Assembly: GCA_022836615.1 (NCBI GenBank)
Contig: MU405296.1
Coordinates: forward strand, 103,786-167,785
Direction of reading: 5' to 3'
DNA length: 64,000 nucleotides
Origin: Annulohypoxylon bovei var. microspora
Taxonomy: Eukaryota > Ascomycota > Sordariomycetes > Xylariales > Hypoxylaceae
Positions 1 through 12,930 of the stretch are shown here, piece by piece. Position numbers and translations under genes: made by a program. Numbering within the stretch: the first letter of the stretch is position 1; the number at the start of each line of letters is the position of its first letter. The notes under the pieces were generated by a model, which saw only the letters and a program-made list of their open reading frames with translations, searched no databases and was not told the DNA's origin.

Positions 1-85
1 CCATTTGTTATGTTTATTTTAATATCGTTAATTTAATTGTTTTTAATTAAGTCCCCGGTTATTAAAACCTTGTTTTAAAATAATA
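1..85. repeat. Left arm of inverted repeat (partner 3700-3806)
   Basis: The window starts inside this arm. The reverse complement of about 3700-3806 matches it over about 85 bp, including the CCCGGTTATTAAA core, with transition differences. It may be a terminal inverted repeat of a DNA transposon about 3.8 kb long, or two copies of one repeat in opposite orientation. The arm may continue left of the window. Confidence 0.55.
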
Positions 86-1329
86 TTTATATTAAAAATA
101 AAATTAAAATTATAATTAAATAATTTAATAATATAATTACGGTTTATAATTTTAATTACATTAATTTTAAAGTAATTAAATTTATAATTTATTAATATAT
201 ATTAAATAATTTAATTACATTTTTATAATATATATTAAAAATATATATAATTTTTTTAATTATACGTAATTATAAAAATTTAAAATCTTAAATTTAATTA
301 TCGTAATATAATAATTTTAATAAATTTTTCGAAATATTTATTTTCACATTTAATTTTATATATAAAGTAATGTATTTTTTAAACTTTATTATAATTATTA
401 TAATTATAACACGAATAAAATTTTTTATTTTTTATAAACCTCGTAATTAATTACTTTAATTAATTAATTATATATAAAAATTAATTTTAATTATATAATT
501 TTAATATTAATTAAATTATATTTATATAAAAAAGGTATATTTTAATGTAAAAATATTATAAAAAAGGGTTTAATATAAAAAAAAATTAACACGGTTAATT
601 TATTTTCTTAAGTTATTATTAAAATTCTTTATAATTATGAAAATAAAACTTAAATTAAATATATTTTAAAAATTATAAAAAAAACATTTTACGTGTTATC
701 GTGATTTTAAACTTATTAACATTTAAATTTTCGAAGTAAATAACTTCGAAATGCGTTTTAATTAAAATGATTTTAAATAAATAAATTAATTTAATTAATG
801 GGTGTTTAAACGAATAATTTAATTATCCGCCATTTTTTATTAAAGTTAAAAAAGTTAAAAAATTAATTTATAAATGTGTTTTTATTTATTTATTTAAGCA
901 TTTTTTTTAACTTTTTATTATTTTAAATTAACATATTATTCGAGGATATAAAAGGTTAAATAAACGATATCCATGGGCAATTAAAGCTTAAATTACGTGT
1001 TATGTAAATTTATTAAAAATATTTTTTATTAATTTTAATATTTACGCATTTAATTTTAAATACCTTGGAAAAAAAACGAGATATAATTATATAATATTTA
1101 TTAAAAATAACATACCCGTAAATGCATCGGAATTTACGTTACTTTTTTCGTAAAAACATTATTAAATAATATGCGAAAAATTTAAACTACCGAAAATCAC
1201 GTTTTTATTATTTATTCGAAACGTTAAAATAATTAAATAAAAGCTATTTTTAAATTATAAAAATATCATTTATAAAAAAAAATATAACATATAATAATAC
1301 CGTTAATAAAACATTTAAATTAAATTAAT

Positions 1330-1645
1330 TATTATATAAAAATTAAAAATATAATTATTAATAATTATTATTATAACGTATATATAAACATTAATATATA
1401 ATATAAGAAATTATTAAATAAAATTAATTATGAAATATAAGTTATTATATATAAAAGGTTTAAATATTAAATTAATAAAAATTAAAAAGCGTTTATAACG
1501 TTAAGAAATTTTATATAAATTAAAATTAAATAATTTAATAATTTCTTTTTTATTAAAAATAAAAAATCATGGATTTTAAACCCTTAAAAATTATTATATT
1601 AAATTAATCCTTAATATCCAAGCTTTATTATTAATTTTTATTATA
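1330..1645 (+). repeat. Direct repeat copy 1 (partner 9825-10145)
   Basis: About 315 bp here match 9825-10145 in the same orientation, differing mainly by transitions as expected after RIP. The pair could be LTRs of one element about 8.8 kb long, or fragments of one family inserted twice. The boundaries are approximate because the sequence is so AT-rich. Confidence 0.65.
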
Positions 1646-4600
1646 AATAATTTTTTTTTTTAAAAAAAAACCATTTCCGAAAAAAGTACATACATTTTTA
1701 AAACAATTATTATTTTAAAAAATTATTTCCATTTTAACCATTTATAAATTTTATTCACTTAATTTTAAAACCTTTTTTTTTATAAATAATAATATTTTTT
1801 ACTTTTATTAATAAATTTTTATAAACATACGTTAAAATAATAAACCAAGGAAATAACTTTTAATATTTTTTAATATAATTTACTTTAATTTTTTTTTTTT
1901 TTATTTTTACGTTTTTTCTTATAAATATACTTAAAAAAACATTTATTTCGAACCTTTTAAACATTAAAAACACAATCATTTTTAAATATATTAAACTTTA
2001 TTTATTTATTAAAGAAATAATAAATTTTATTAATAATTTACAATAAATTATTTAATTAATTCGTTTTTTAAAAAGTAAATTTTTTATTAAATTTAATAAT
2101 ATAAATGAACTTTTTTCTTTTTATTAATTTAAAAAGATAAAATTTCTTTAATTAATAAATAATAATATTATTATTATTTATTATAAACCGTAAAATTATA
2201 AAGTCGTTATATATAATACTTTTAAAATAATTATATCGTAATATATTATTTTTAATTTTTTAACATGATTTTTTAAACTTTATAATTAAATAAAAAATAT
2301 TTACCATGTTATTTAAACCTTTGTTTTTTCCATTAACGATAAATAAATTATTAATTAAATTTAAATTTATAAATAATATAACATTATAAAAAATATTTAT
2401 AATATAATAATTTAAATACATTAATTAAAACTTAAAGTATTAACGAAATAAATAAATTATTTTAAAATATAAATTTAATAAATTAATTCCGATTTTTTTT
2501 AATAAATTTAAAATGTTATTATTAAATTCGTTTATAATAATTAAATTAAATAAAACGCCATTAATAAGTTTAATAAAATGGTTATTTATTATTAATAAAC
2601 CTTTAAAATTTTTTAAATTAATTTAAGTTAATAAAAGGAAAAATAAATTTAAATTATTTTATAAATAATAAAAAAAAATTTTTAAATTAATATATTTTTT
2701 ACTTATAAATATATTAACTTAACCCATTTAAACGACCACATTTATTAATAAATTAATAATTTTAAAACATACATTTAAATTATTTTTAATAAATTTAACA
2801 TTTAATTTATTATTAATAAATAAATGGATATAAATTTTATATTAAAAAACATTAAAAAACGTGTTATTATAATAACGTTTTTAACATTAAATCTTTTCAT
2901 TTAAAAATTTTTTATTTAATTTAAAGTATTTTTTATAAAATATTTTAATTCGGAAATATAAATTAAAGAAATTTTAATAATTAAAACTTTAAATAAAAAT
3001 TAAATAAAACGAACGGTATAATAAACGTAAATATAATTTAATGTTACGTGTATCGAACCATTTATAATTAATGCTTTATTTAACGGTTAAAAACTTTTTC
3101 ATGTAAACTTAGGAACTTTAAAATTAAATCCCGACGATTTTAATAATAATGTTTTTTAATAATTAAAACTTTCTTTTAACGGACTTTTTAAAAAATTGTT
3201 TTTTTTTATAATAATTAAATTATTAAAAATAATAATAACGACCTTTAATTTAAATTAACCTTTAATAAAAATATATTTTTAAAAGTTTTAAATAAAATTA
3301 ATTAACGAAATGTTACTTTCGTTATTATTAATTTTATATACCTTAATAAATTAATAATTTATAACGATAAAAATTTATTTAAATATAAACCTTAATAAAT
3401 GAAATTTAAAACATATATAAAAATGTATATAAAAAGCTTTTTTAAAAATTATCACCGAATTAATTAAATAAATTTTTTATTAATAAATAAAATTTAATTA
3501 TAACATTAATAAAAGAAAACTTAAATAAATCGATTAAAAATCATAAACTTTTAAATAATTTACATTTTAACTTTTTAAAAATAATTTAAAAACTTTTCGG
3601 AAAAATATTATAACTTAAAAAAAATGCATGAATTTAAATATTAAAAAAATATAATTTAATATTTAATAAAATTATTAAACTTTAATAAAATAATTTAATA
3701 ATTTAATATTATTTTAAAATAAAACTTTAATAACCGGGAATTTAATTAAAAATAATTACGGCGGCGGTTAAATTAACGATATTAAAACATATATAACGAA
3801 TGGTTTTTAATTAAAAAAAAATTAATATTTATAACGAATGATTAATTATTTATAAAAGTTATGGTTAAATTTATAATATATATAATAATATATATGAAAT
3901 TAAATAATAAAATCGTGGGAAAAAGCCACGATAATTAATTATATACAAGTGTTATATCACGTGACCAATGGATACGAAGCTTTGCTTTTAATTAATATTA
4001 CGTTTTAAAATTATATCGTTAAAACTTTTTTTAACGAAATTATTAAATTAATTTATTTTAAATAAAACGGTTTATTTAAAAACGATAATAAATTTTTTAC
4101 CGTTATTTAAAAAATAAATTAAATTTATAAAAACATATTAATTAATTTAAAAATTTCGGGAAAAAAAAAATTCATTTTAATTTAAGAATATTTAAAATCG
4201 GGTTAAATTAACCATAAAAAAGAAAATCGCTCCACTTTAAATTAAAATCGATTTTTAAGAAATAATAATAAATTTAAATAAAATAAAAAGTTTAAAATTA
4301 ATATTAAAAAAGTTTAAGCTTTTAATAAAAAAGCTTTAAAAAATATTAATTAAATTAACATTAATTAACGTAAAAAAAATAAAAAACTTTATTAACGTTA
4401 TAATTAAAATAAATATTAAATTTTATCGTATTTTATTAAATAAAATATTAATGGTAAAAATTTACCATTAACTTTAAAAAAGATTTTTTCCGTAAAACAT
4501 TTTTATAAAAAAAATATTACATTTAATTTAACGTTTTAAAAAAAAATTAAAATTAATATAACCATATAAAAAATTATTTAACTTAAAATCTTTAAATTAT

Positions 4601-6422
4601 TAAATTTAAAATTAAATTTTTAAAAAACTTTAATATTACATTTTATTAAATTCCACGATTAAAATAAAATAATACATTATAAATAAATATAATTAAAAAA
4701 ATAATAAAAGTTATAATAAATTTAATTAAAAAACCGCGTTTTAAATTTATTTTAAATTAACGATTAATAATCATTATAACCTTGTTTTATAATGATTAAA
4801 AATATATGGTTAAAACGTTCTTAAACTTTAAAAGTTTAATCCCGTTAATGTTTTTTTTTAAAATTAAAAAATGGAAATTATTTATTATTAAATAAAATAA
4901 AACACGATTCGTATTAATTTTTAATATTATAAAAATCCCTTTAATAAAACGTTATTATTTTAACCTTTTTATATTCCGTTATTAAAAGAATTACTTTTCC
5001 CGAATTAACTTTAAATTAAACGATTTAAACGATGAATATAATATTATATTTTTTTAATAATAAATAAAAATTTATAAACTTTTTTTTTTTTTTAAATTTT
5101 AAAAAAATCCGATTTACATTAAATTATTATTAAAAATATTACATTAATTAATTATTTTATGACTTTAACCGCTTTAAAGTAATCGTAATAATTAAATATA
5201 ATAACTTTAATAAAGCTTTAAAAAATGTATTTAAAAAATTTTAAAATTTTATATATATTATAAATAAAAAAATTAATTAACGCTTTTTAAATTATTAACC
5301 ATAAAACCATTTTATTAACTTTATCGAAAAAAAATCGCCCCTTTAAAAACCTTTATATATTATAAGCGAAAAAAAATTTAATACTTTAAAACTTTAATTA
5401 AAAAAAATATTAAATAATAAAAGAATTCGTAAATTAATTTTTTCATGTAAAGTCTTTATAATATTCATAAATAAATTAAACTTTAAAAACCTTTTAAAAT
5501 TAATAATTAATTATTAAAGCTTAAATAATATAATAATTTTTGTTTAATATTTTATTTTTTTTATTATTAAACTTTAAACTTAATTCCGAACCATTAAATG
5601 ATTTATTAAAATTAATTTAAAATTAAGATTTCATTTAATATAAATTAAAAAAAATAACGAATAAAAAATAACCTTTTATTATAAATACGGTTTATTCGAA
5701 TATATAATAATGCTTTTTAAATTTATAAATACTTTTATTATTTTTTAATTTATAATGAATAATATTTTCTTTAATTTAATTAATGTTAAATTTTTTATAT
5801 ATTTTAATGATTTATTTATTTATGGAAATTTAATTAAAAAATACGACGCGTTAATTAAGGAAATATTTAAACGATTTTTAAAAAATAATTTTACGGTTAA
5901 TTTTTAAAAATATTTTTAAAAAATATAAAAAATAAAGTTTTTAAAATATATTATTAACGTTAATGATATTTCTTTAACTTAAAATAAAATTAAATGTATT
6001 AACGTTTAAAAAACATTAAAAAGCTTTAAAAAGTTTTAATAATTCATTAAATTTATAAACTTTTATTAACGGTTTATTTATAAGTTTTTTAAAATCATTA
6101 AATTTATTATTAATGTAAATAAAAGTGATCGGCGTGATTAAAAATGGACTTAAAAAATAAAAAAAACATTTAAAAAATTAAAATATTAATTTATAATATT
6201 ATTAATTATAATTTATTTTAATTTCGTAAAGTAAATTTATATTAAAGTAAATGCGTTAAATTTCGTTTTAAACGTTATTTTTTTTTAAAAAAATAATAAT
6301 AAAAAATTATATTTTATTACTTTCCATTCTTATAAGTTTATATTTATTAAAATGAATTACGAAATTTACGATAAAAAATTATTCGCAATTATAAATTTTT
6401 TTAATAAATGGTATTAATATTT

Positions 6423-7149
6423 GAGCAACACTAAATCTGCAGTGCCTATTGGCTAAATCTGCAGTACACAGCCACTGTGGCGAAGGTCCGGGCTGAATCG
6501 GTACACGTTTCGCCATACAAACCCCCATACAAACGCAAGTATTCTTTTTGACCCCTGCCCGCGCTCCCCCATCAGACATACCCTCCAATTGATTCAATTA
6601 TTCCCACATCAAAACAAGTTCAATTGAAAAGTCAAATTGATTCTTTAAAGGCGCTTTCAAACGGCCATCTTTGCATCGTTTTATTATATTTTATTTCATT
6701 TATTTAATTAAGTAAATTCAATTGAAATCTAATCACTTGTCCATGCGACCGGGCTTTCACCCATACCTGGGCCACACCCGGCCACACTTAGCTGAGCCGT
6801 GGTCGCATGTGTAAAACAGCCCAGTTTCGAAGCTTCAAAACATGACGTATTTTCGATGTATGAAATTGCAACCTGGTTTATTAGAAAGGCCTTTGGATAC
6901 CATTGTATAATATCAGCTTTATATGAATTCATATATATTACTGGGCTCGATGCGGCTGTTTGAAGTTGTGATTGAAATGAGGTCAAATTGGTGTTCCTGC
7001 TTGAGGCGCGCGGCCGTAAATGGTTAGAGGGGGTACTTGAGATTGTATGGGGGATTGTATGGCGAAACGTGTACCGATTGAGCTCGGACCTTTTCTGTGG
7101 CAATGCACTGCAGATTTAGCCAATCAATACTGCAGATTTAGTGTTGCTC
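6423..7149. mobile_element. Non-RIPed MITE with about 110-bp terminal inverted repeats
   Basis: This 727-bp segment has ordinary base composition inside an AT desert. Its ends are perfect inverted repeats of 21 bp (6423-6443 against 7129-7149, starting GAGCAACACTAAATC). Similarity continues imperfectly to about 110 bp, and each arm carries the CTAAATCTGCAGT motif twice. No transposase is encoded; the open frames inside are short and have no recognisable domain. A target-site duplication could not be identified with confidence. It is a non-autonomous DNA element that either inserted after RIP stopped or escaped it. Confidence 0.85.
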
Positions 7150-7806
7150 TTATTTAAAAGGTATTAAATATTAAATTAAAATTTACTTTAATTATTAAAA
7201 TTTAATTTATTTTATAATAATTAAAATATTAAACCGGAAGTAAGTTAAATAAGTTTAAAAGTTTATAAAATATTAATTTATTATTAATTATAAATTAAAT
7301 AAATAAAATAAAAAGGTTAATATTTTTTTAAAATTAATATAATATTAACTTAAAAAAGGAAAAATTAAAAATTAATTTATTAAATTAATTTTATAAGGAA
7401 AACATTTTTCGCATTTATATGGAATTTTATTTAATTTTACATCGGCGGTTATTTTTTTTTTAATTAAATTTTATAATATATTAACGTTAAATTAAGTTTT
7501 TAAATTTATTAATTAAATTAAAGAAATAAATTTAAACGATTTTAAATATGTTTTATAATTATATTAATTATTTAAAAATATTAAAATAAAAGATAAATTA
7601 CTTTATTAAAAAAATTATCTTTGGATTTTAAAAACGATTATATCGAAAATTATTAAATCCGAGCACGATATTTTCGTGGCAAAATATATAAATATAAATA
7701 AAACCTTAAAATTAATTATTAAAAACTTTTAATAATTAAATATCGAAATTATAATTTAAAATTATATATAAAATTACCGAAATTATTAATAAAATAAAAT
7801 CCCTTA
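7150..7806. repeat. AT-rich RIP-degraded DNA between two inserted elements
   Basis: Composition and mutation signature are the same as in 1-6422. No gene or recognisable element is visible. Confidence 0.7.
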
Positions 7807-8635
7807 CTATTAATGACCACTATTCGAGCCGGGTGTAGTGGCGAGCCCGCAAAATTAGTTTCATCCCATTAAAAATGGGATATTTTCGTGGCTTATAACA
7901 CATCACCTCTTGGGTATTTATAAAATCTAAATACATAAGGCTTTTGTGCGAGCTTTTCTCTTTACTTTAATACCAAAAACATATTTCTTAGATTTATTCC
8001 AGTCAAGTTATTAACCATCGAAATGGTAAGAAATTTTTATATAAAGAATACACCAAAGTGATTTAATTAAATATTGTCACGAATAACGCCTTTTAAGATA
8101 TATAAAAATAATAGTTAAAAAGAGAAAATTTACAGCTTTAAAATAATATAAAAATTTCATATATATCTTAATTAATATTTGCTGTATGTTGTGTAAAAGG
8201 TTTTCCCATACAAAATAAGTTTTCGAATTTGTATGGCAATACATTTAATATAACATAAATATCCAAATATCCAATAATTATAACAAACCTATATATGATT
8301 CAAAAGCTTACGATTTCCTTTATTAAATAGTTATTTTTTTATATTTATAAGACGCTTAATGGCGACAATATTCGATAATATCGTTTTGGTGTATTCTTTA
8401 TACAAAAGTTTTTTGCAATTTCAATGGTCAATAACTCCACCAAAAGAAATCTAGAAAATACATTTCTAATATCAAAGTAAAGAGGAAAAGACAAAGAATA
8501 GCCTGATATAAGTCATTTGTATAAATATGTTGATATTGTTGAAGTACGAGGCTTGAAAAATGGAAGATTTTGGTGGGGTGAAACTGATTTTGCGGGCTCG
8601 CCACTACACCCGGCTCGAATAGTGGTCACTAATAG
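7807..8635. mobile_element. Foldback DNA element with TA target duplication
   Basis: The 829-bp element is flanked by TA (7805-7806 and 8636-8637), the target duplication of the Tc1/mariner superfamily. Terminal inverted repeats of more than 50 bp begin CTATTA(A/G)TGACCACTATT and run through CGAGCCGGGTGTAGTGGCG. Further inverted matches occur inside: a rough pair at about 7960-7995 against 8445-8480, and AAAGAATACACCAAA near 8045 against its complement near 8387. The whole element can therefore fold into one long hairpin. No transposase frame is present. Its ends are not RIPed although its surroundings are. Confidence 0.85.
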
Positions 8636-10174
8636 TATTACGCTTTATATGGATTATTTTAACTTATAAAATTATATTATAAATTTTAATATATTATTAT
8701 TATAAACTTTATTATTAATTTATTATTATCGAATGGATATAATTTTATTTAAGTTATAATAAATACATTTATTAAAATGGTTTATTTTATATTTTTTAAA
8801 ATTAAAAATAAAAAAACTAAAAACTTTATTAAAATTTTTATGAAATAATATTAAAAATTTTATAATATTTCCTTTAATATTATTTTTAATAAAAACTTTA
8901 AATTTATATTTCATTTATAAAAAAACTTCTTTAAATTAATAAATATTAAAATTTAAATAAACATTGTTTTTTATCTTTAAATTAATAATTAAATTAAACG
9001 TTTTAATTAAATTTTTAAAATTTATTTAAAAGTTTTTATTAATTATAAAATAAATAATTAAAAAGATTTTTTAATTATAATTAAATTTATTTATAATAAT
9101 ATTATTTTATTTTTTATACATTTAACTTTTTTTTACGCGAATTATAACTTTTATTTAATAATTTATAATTTATTTATAAAAATTCTTTATAACTTAAATA
9201 ATAAGTTTTATTTATATTAAATAATATAAATACATTAAAACGTTTAAAAGCATTTTAAACATAATTAATAATATATAAAAAAATGGGTTAATAAATAAAA
9301 AAAAAATGCTTTTATATTTAAAGAAAAGTAATTTATAATGTTAAATGTAAAAAATATTAAAATTAAACGACTTATTAAGAAATTAAATTAAAAGTTATTT
9401 AATTTTTTTAAAATTTAAAAAGTAATTTCTTTTATTATTATTAAATTTACTTTATTTAAGGATTAAAAAATTTATAACTTTTTTTACATTTTTTTTATTA
9501 AACTTTATTACATTAATAATTAAGAATTATTTAACCTTAACCAGGTTTTACAAAAAGTAGCCTCAATTAAATTAAAAGATTATTAAATGGAAAAAATAAA
9601 AATTTTTTTAAAAATTTAAAAGAAAATAAAATATTTTATTAAATAAAAAAATTAATTAATTAAAAAACATTAAACTTAAAAACCTTACAAACATATATTT
9701 AATAAAGGTTCGAAATTAATAATTAAATACTTTTATTAAATTAATTTAATAAAATCATAAAACCTTTTCTTTAAAATATAAATAATAATACTTAAAAAAT
9801 AAATATTAAAAAGGGAAAAATTAATGTTATATAAAGATTAAAAATACGATTATTAATAATTATTATTATAATATATATATAAATATTAATATATAATATA
9901 AAAAATTATTAAATGAAATTAATTATGAAATATAAATTATTATATATAAAAAGTTTAAATATTAAATTAATAAAAATTAAAAAACGTTTATAACGTTAAG
10001 AAATTTTATATAAATTAAAATTAAATAATTTAATAATCCTTTTTTTATTAAAAACGAAGAATTATAAATTTTAAACTTTTAAAGAATTATTATATTAAAT
10101 TAATCCTTAATATTTAAGCTTTATTATTAACCTTTATTACATTAACCATAAATAAAGTAAATTAATCTTTATAA
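8636..10174. repeat. AT-rich RIP-degraded block abutting the CorA-like gene
   Basis: RIP-like A/T sequence holds the second copy of the 315-bp direct repeat (about 9825-10145). It stops abruptly at about 10170, where normal-composition coding sequence begins. The open frame at 8726-8914 (-) is low-complexity and not credible as a gene. Confidence 0.75.
9825..10145 (+). repeat. Direct repeat copy 2 (partner 1330-1645)
   Basis: This is the second copy of the repeat described at 1330-1645. It ends about 30 bp before the open frame of the CorA-like gene, so the transposon edge may have removed that gene's 5' end. Confidence 0.65.
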
Positions 10175-10237
10175 ACTTTAGGTTTAAGTATAAGTTCATT
10201 CAATAGCTTATTAATTGGTATCAAGTTGGGAGTTTCG

Positions 10238-11245
10238 ATGTTATATAGTCCTTGTACAGGTATCACCAACGTTGTACTTTTAGGAAGTGGCTCGCAGGAT
10301 GGGTTCGCATGGTTACAGCAAGACTTAGAGCACTTGGTGTCTCTGGCCGACAACCCCTTTCTTATGCTCACACTGATCTGCCAACGTCTTACGGAGGCGA
10401 TATATGCTTCCATAGATGATAACTTCGATCGGTTACACGAGGTAGAGATTGGGAGCGGCCAAACAGGAATTATGATGTTTGGCGAGAATGGATTGCCGAT
10501 GCCCCGGGGGAACTGCGAAGACCCTAACCTCCCAACCACAGTCCTCGGCGTAGCACAACACGCGCTTGCGGTTGAGGCCTATATCCGGGGCCACCTGCTG
10601 ACTGTACGCTCGGTCAAGAGTGAACTATTGGCATTTCCATGGCAGCAGTTTCCGTCCATAGACTATGATCACGTTCTTGAGCAGAATGAGCTCATTGTTC
10701 AACAACTAGATTTCATCAGCCGAACACTAGATTTTGCGCTCCTTCGAATTAGCCATCTGACGCAAAGAGCAAATGTTCAAGCGACAGCTGTAAGCTTTTA
10801 TATACTTATTCTTTTCAACCCCTTTCTATTACCTAACTATTGAATTAAACCTTTATTTACCTTATATAGATCAATAATTTGCTCGCTCAACGAAATAATG
10901 AGATGAATCGCAAATTAGCCGAATCTAGCACGAGCATTGCTAGAGATACTAGAAGAGATAGTCTGGCTATGAAGTCGATCGCCATTTTGACAATGGTCTT
11001 TCTCCCTGGCACCTTCACAGCTGTGAGTTAAAAGCTGGAAAAAGTGGTAAATTTTAACTAACCCCATCTCGCGGAGCAAGACATACTTCAGCACCCCCGC
11101 AGTGGCAGAATTGAAACCATCGCAAAGTCGTTACTGGGTTGTCACAGTACCACTGACGGTGGCTGTTGTGCTTGCATGGCTATTCTCCTTCTATTTCTGG
11201 GTTATTATCAAGTTTCTACCGCTGTATAGAAGAAACGTGATTTAA
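10238..11245 (+). CDS. CorA-like two-TM membrane protein, possibly 5'-truncated
   Basis: Three exons (10238-10789, 10870-11022, 11081-11245) join in phase to give about 289 residues from the first ATG. The introns are 80 and 58 bp; the second carries a CTAAC branch-like site. The C-terminus has two membrane helices: one around MVFLPGTF followed by TYFSTP, then one starting YWVVTVPL, with a short basic tail. This is the layout of the CorA-like/ZntB-like domain found in many fungal proteins, in which the bacterial GMN loop is replaced. A metal-transport role is only inferred from family. The frame is open upstream without ATG from 10175 to where the RIPed block starts. The N-terminal part seen in relatives may therefore be lost, making this a truncated gene or pseudogene. 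Confidence 0.65.
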
Positions 11246-12072
11246 CAGGAGAAATAATCTAATGAGATACTGTGAGGTTCCGATATCTCTACCTAATCAC
11301 CCCTATTCATTTTGGTCTACCTAGATTAGGTAGTATATAACTAAAATTTCAACACTAACGCTTCAATTACCAAGTGACGTGCTATTATCGCTTAACAGAG
11401 AAAGTGAAGGTCGATTAAGGCTTATTGTAGTGATATTTTCGCGTGCGTAGTGGATAATACCTGAAGATGATGGGATATCCTGCTTTTTCTAACCACCTAG
11501 TCAGCATCGTTAGTCCTTTCCTCGCATCCACGTCATTGGTGAGTTTGACTATCGCCGCAATTTACATAAAATCCCACTCAGGAGGGTTCTTGTACATGGT
11601 TGAACCTTGGTATTTCATGTACGTAACCTTAAATACCTAATTAGGCAGGGACAAGATATCCGTCTCATGTAAACACAGGAGAGAAGGCACAAGTTATCGA
11701 GCACTTTCTGTTTCTAAGCTGTTGCTAGGGGCGCGGTAATGAAGATAGCTACTGCGATCTGGGACCGTGTTTTATTCGTGAATTTGTAATGACTCATGGC
11801 TCGCTTATAAACACCAAGCATAAACTAGACGCATTGTTACATGTTAAGGGCTTACGTGGAAAGCTAGTTATCCATATGATACAACATAACACAGGAACCT
11901 TGGATCATGCGTGATGTGTTCTTTCTTGTCATGTTCTTTAGAAACTCTGCGCCTGTTAACTTTTATCACCACAATTCCTCCTTGTTTTTACTAAGAGAAA
12001 CTCCCAGTAAACATCATCCATTCTGTAAAAGACAATAGTTAATACCAAAAACACCGGACAATTATCATCAAC
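11246..12072. other. Intergenic, no gene seen
   Basis: Normal-composition DNA between two plus-strand genes. The open frame at 11956-12144 (-) overlaps the next gene on the other strand and is a shadow. It contains the downstream region of the CorA-like gene and the upstream region of the small acidic protein. Confidence 0.6.
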
Positions 12073-12462
12073 ATGAGCGACTGGGATGCCTTCACGAAGT
12101 ACCGAGTCGACGAAGCCAAAGAGCAGATTGAGGAATATAAGCAATATCTTGAAAAAATCGGTAGCGAGACAGATCCTCTAACTGACGCTGAAGAAACCGA
12201 TGTTCGTTTGATTAGGGAATGGGCTTCTGATATTCAAGATGAGTTCCGCGTCACTGAAAGGGCCGCTCAGAACGATAATGAGTACACCACCGTCCTAAGT
12301 GATGCACTTGATGGCTTAGCCGATATCATTGATACTAGCAATGAAATTCTGAATAGGAACGAGGAAAAGAAGTGGGAATGGGAGACAGAGTCGGAAGAAC
12401 ATGGGAGCAATGAGGAGGAGGAGAAACAGAAAAAGGAAGATCCGGATAAAATGGAAGAGTAG
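12073..12462 (+). CDS. Small acidic helical protein, unknown function
   Basis: A single open frame encodes 129 residues starting MSDWDAFTKY. I recognise no family. Residues about 10-100 are rich in charged and aliphatic residues and look helical, possibly coiled-coil. Residues about 100-129 are an extremely acidic, Glu-rich tail with scattered Lys. There is no signal peptide or membrane segment, so it is probably soluble and intracellular. The ATG is preceded by CATCAAC, a reasonable fungal start context. It lies 470 bp upstream of the RING gene on the same strand. Composition argues for a real gene, but a chance open frame cannot be excluded. Confidence 0.6.
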   Translation: MSDWDAFTKYRVDEAKEQIEEYKQYLEKIGSETDPLTDAEETDVRLIREWASDIQDEFRVTERAAQNDNEYTTVLSDALDGLADIIDTSNEILNRNEEKKWEWETESEEHGSNEEEEKQKKEDPDKMEE

Positions 12463-12930
12463 GAGAAGGTTGAATACCTAGTCTTATGGTTATAATCCGC
12501 TTTTGCAGTTGCAGTTAACTACCTATGTATTAATAAGGGTCCGTGTCACGTGGCTACCCTCAACTTAACCCTCTACCTTACTTGATTACAATGTTATTGA
12601 ATATTAATTTAAGCTTCCTTCTTCAAAGGCAATGAAAGCCACAGTATGACTACTTACCTGAGGTAAGTAAAGGCTAGCGACCTTTGTTGTTTCGTAGCTT
12701 TCTTAGTTACTTAGGTAGTCTTAGGAGAAAGAACAACAATCTTATACGTGCCTAGGCAATACATAAAGAATTTGTTCATCTAAAGGATCATAACAATTCA
12801 TATAGCCCAATTCTGCAACTCGCAAGTGTGCCTGAACACCAAGATTGATTATAATTATTCATCAACGATATTGTTTAAGCCGTGCTTCATAAACCCTCGG
12901 TACGTATCGTAGGACTGCCCAACATTCAAA
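12463..12930. other. Intergenic, presumed promoter of RING gene
   Basis: 468 bp without a supportable gene. It includes several TTAGGTAG or CCTAGGCA motifs of the kind seen in most intergenic regions of this window. Confidence 0.5.

Larger units (their letters stand above)
1..6422. repeat. AT-rich RIP-degraded repeat block, left part
   Basis: The sequence is almost pure A/T with stop codons in every frame and no supportable gene. The few remaining C and G bases are mostly in CpG steps, which fits mutation of C to T on both strands of old repeated DNA (RIP). Two repeat relationships can still be read. About 1330-1645 recurs in direct orientation at about 9825-10145, and about 1-85 recurs inverted at about 3700-3806. 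The original element class cannot be read. Confidence 0.85.

Noticed and set aside
6379..7103. Open frames inside the 727-bp inverted-repeat element
   Set aside because: They run into the inverted arms, lack transposase motifs, and one begins in flanking AT DNA.
8726..8914. 62-residue frame in the AT block (and 39090-39281)
   Set aside because: Lys/Asn/Phe/Ile-rich translations of RIPed DNA; chance openings.
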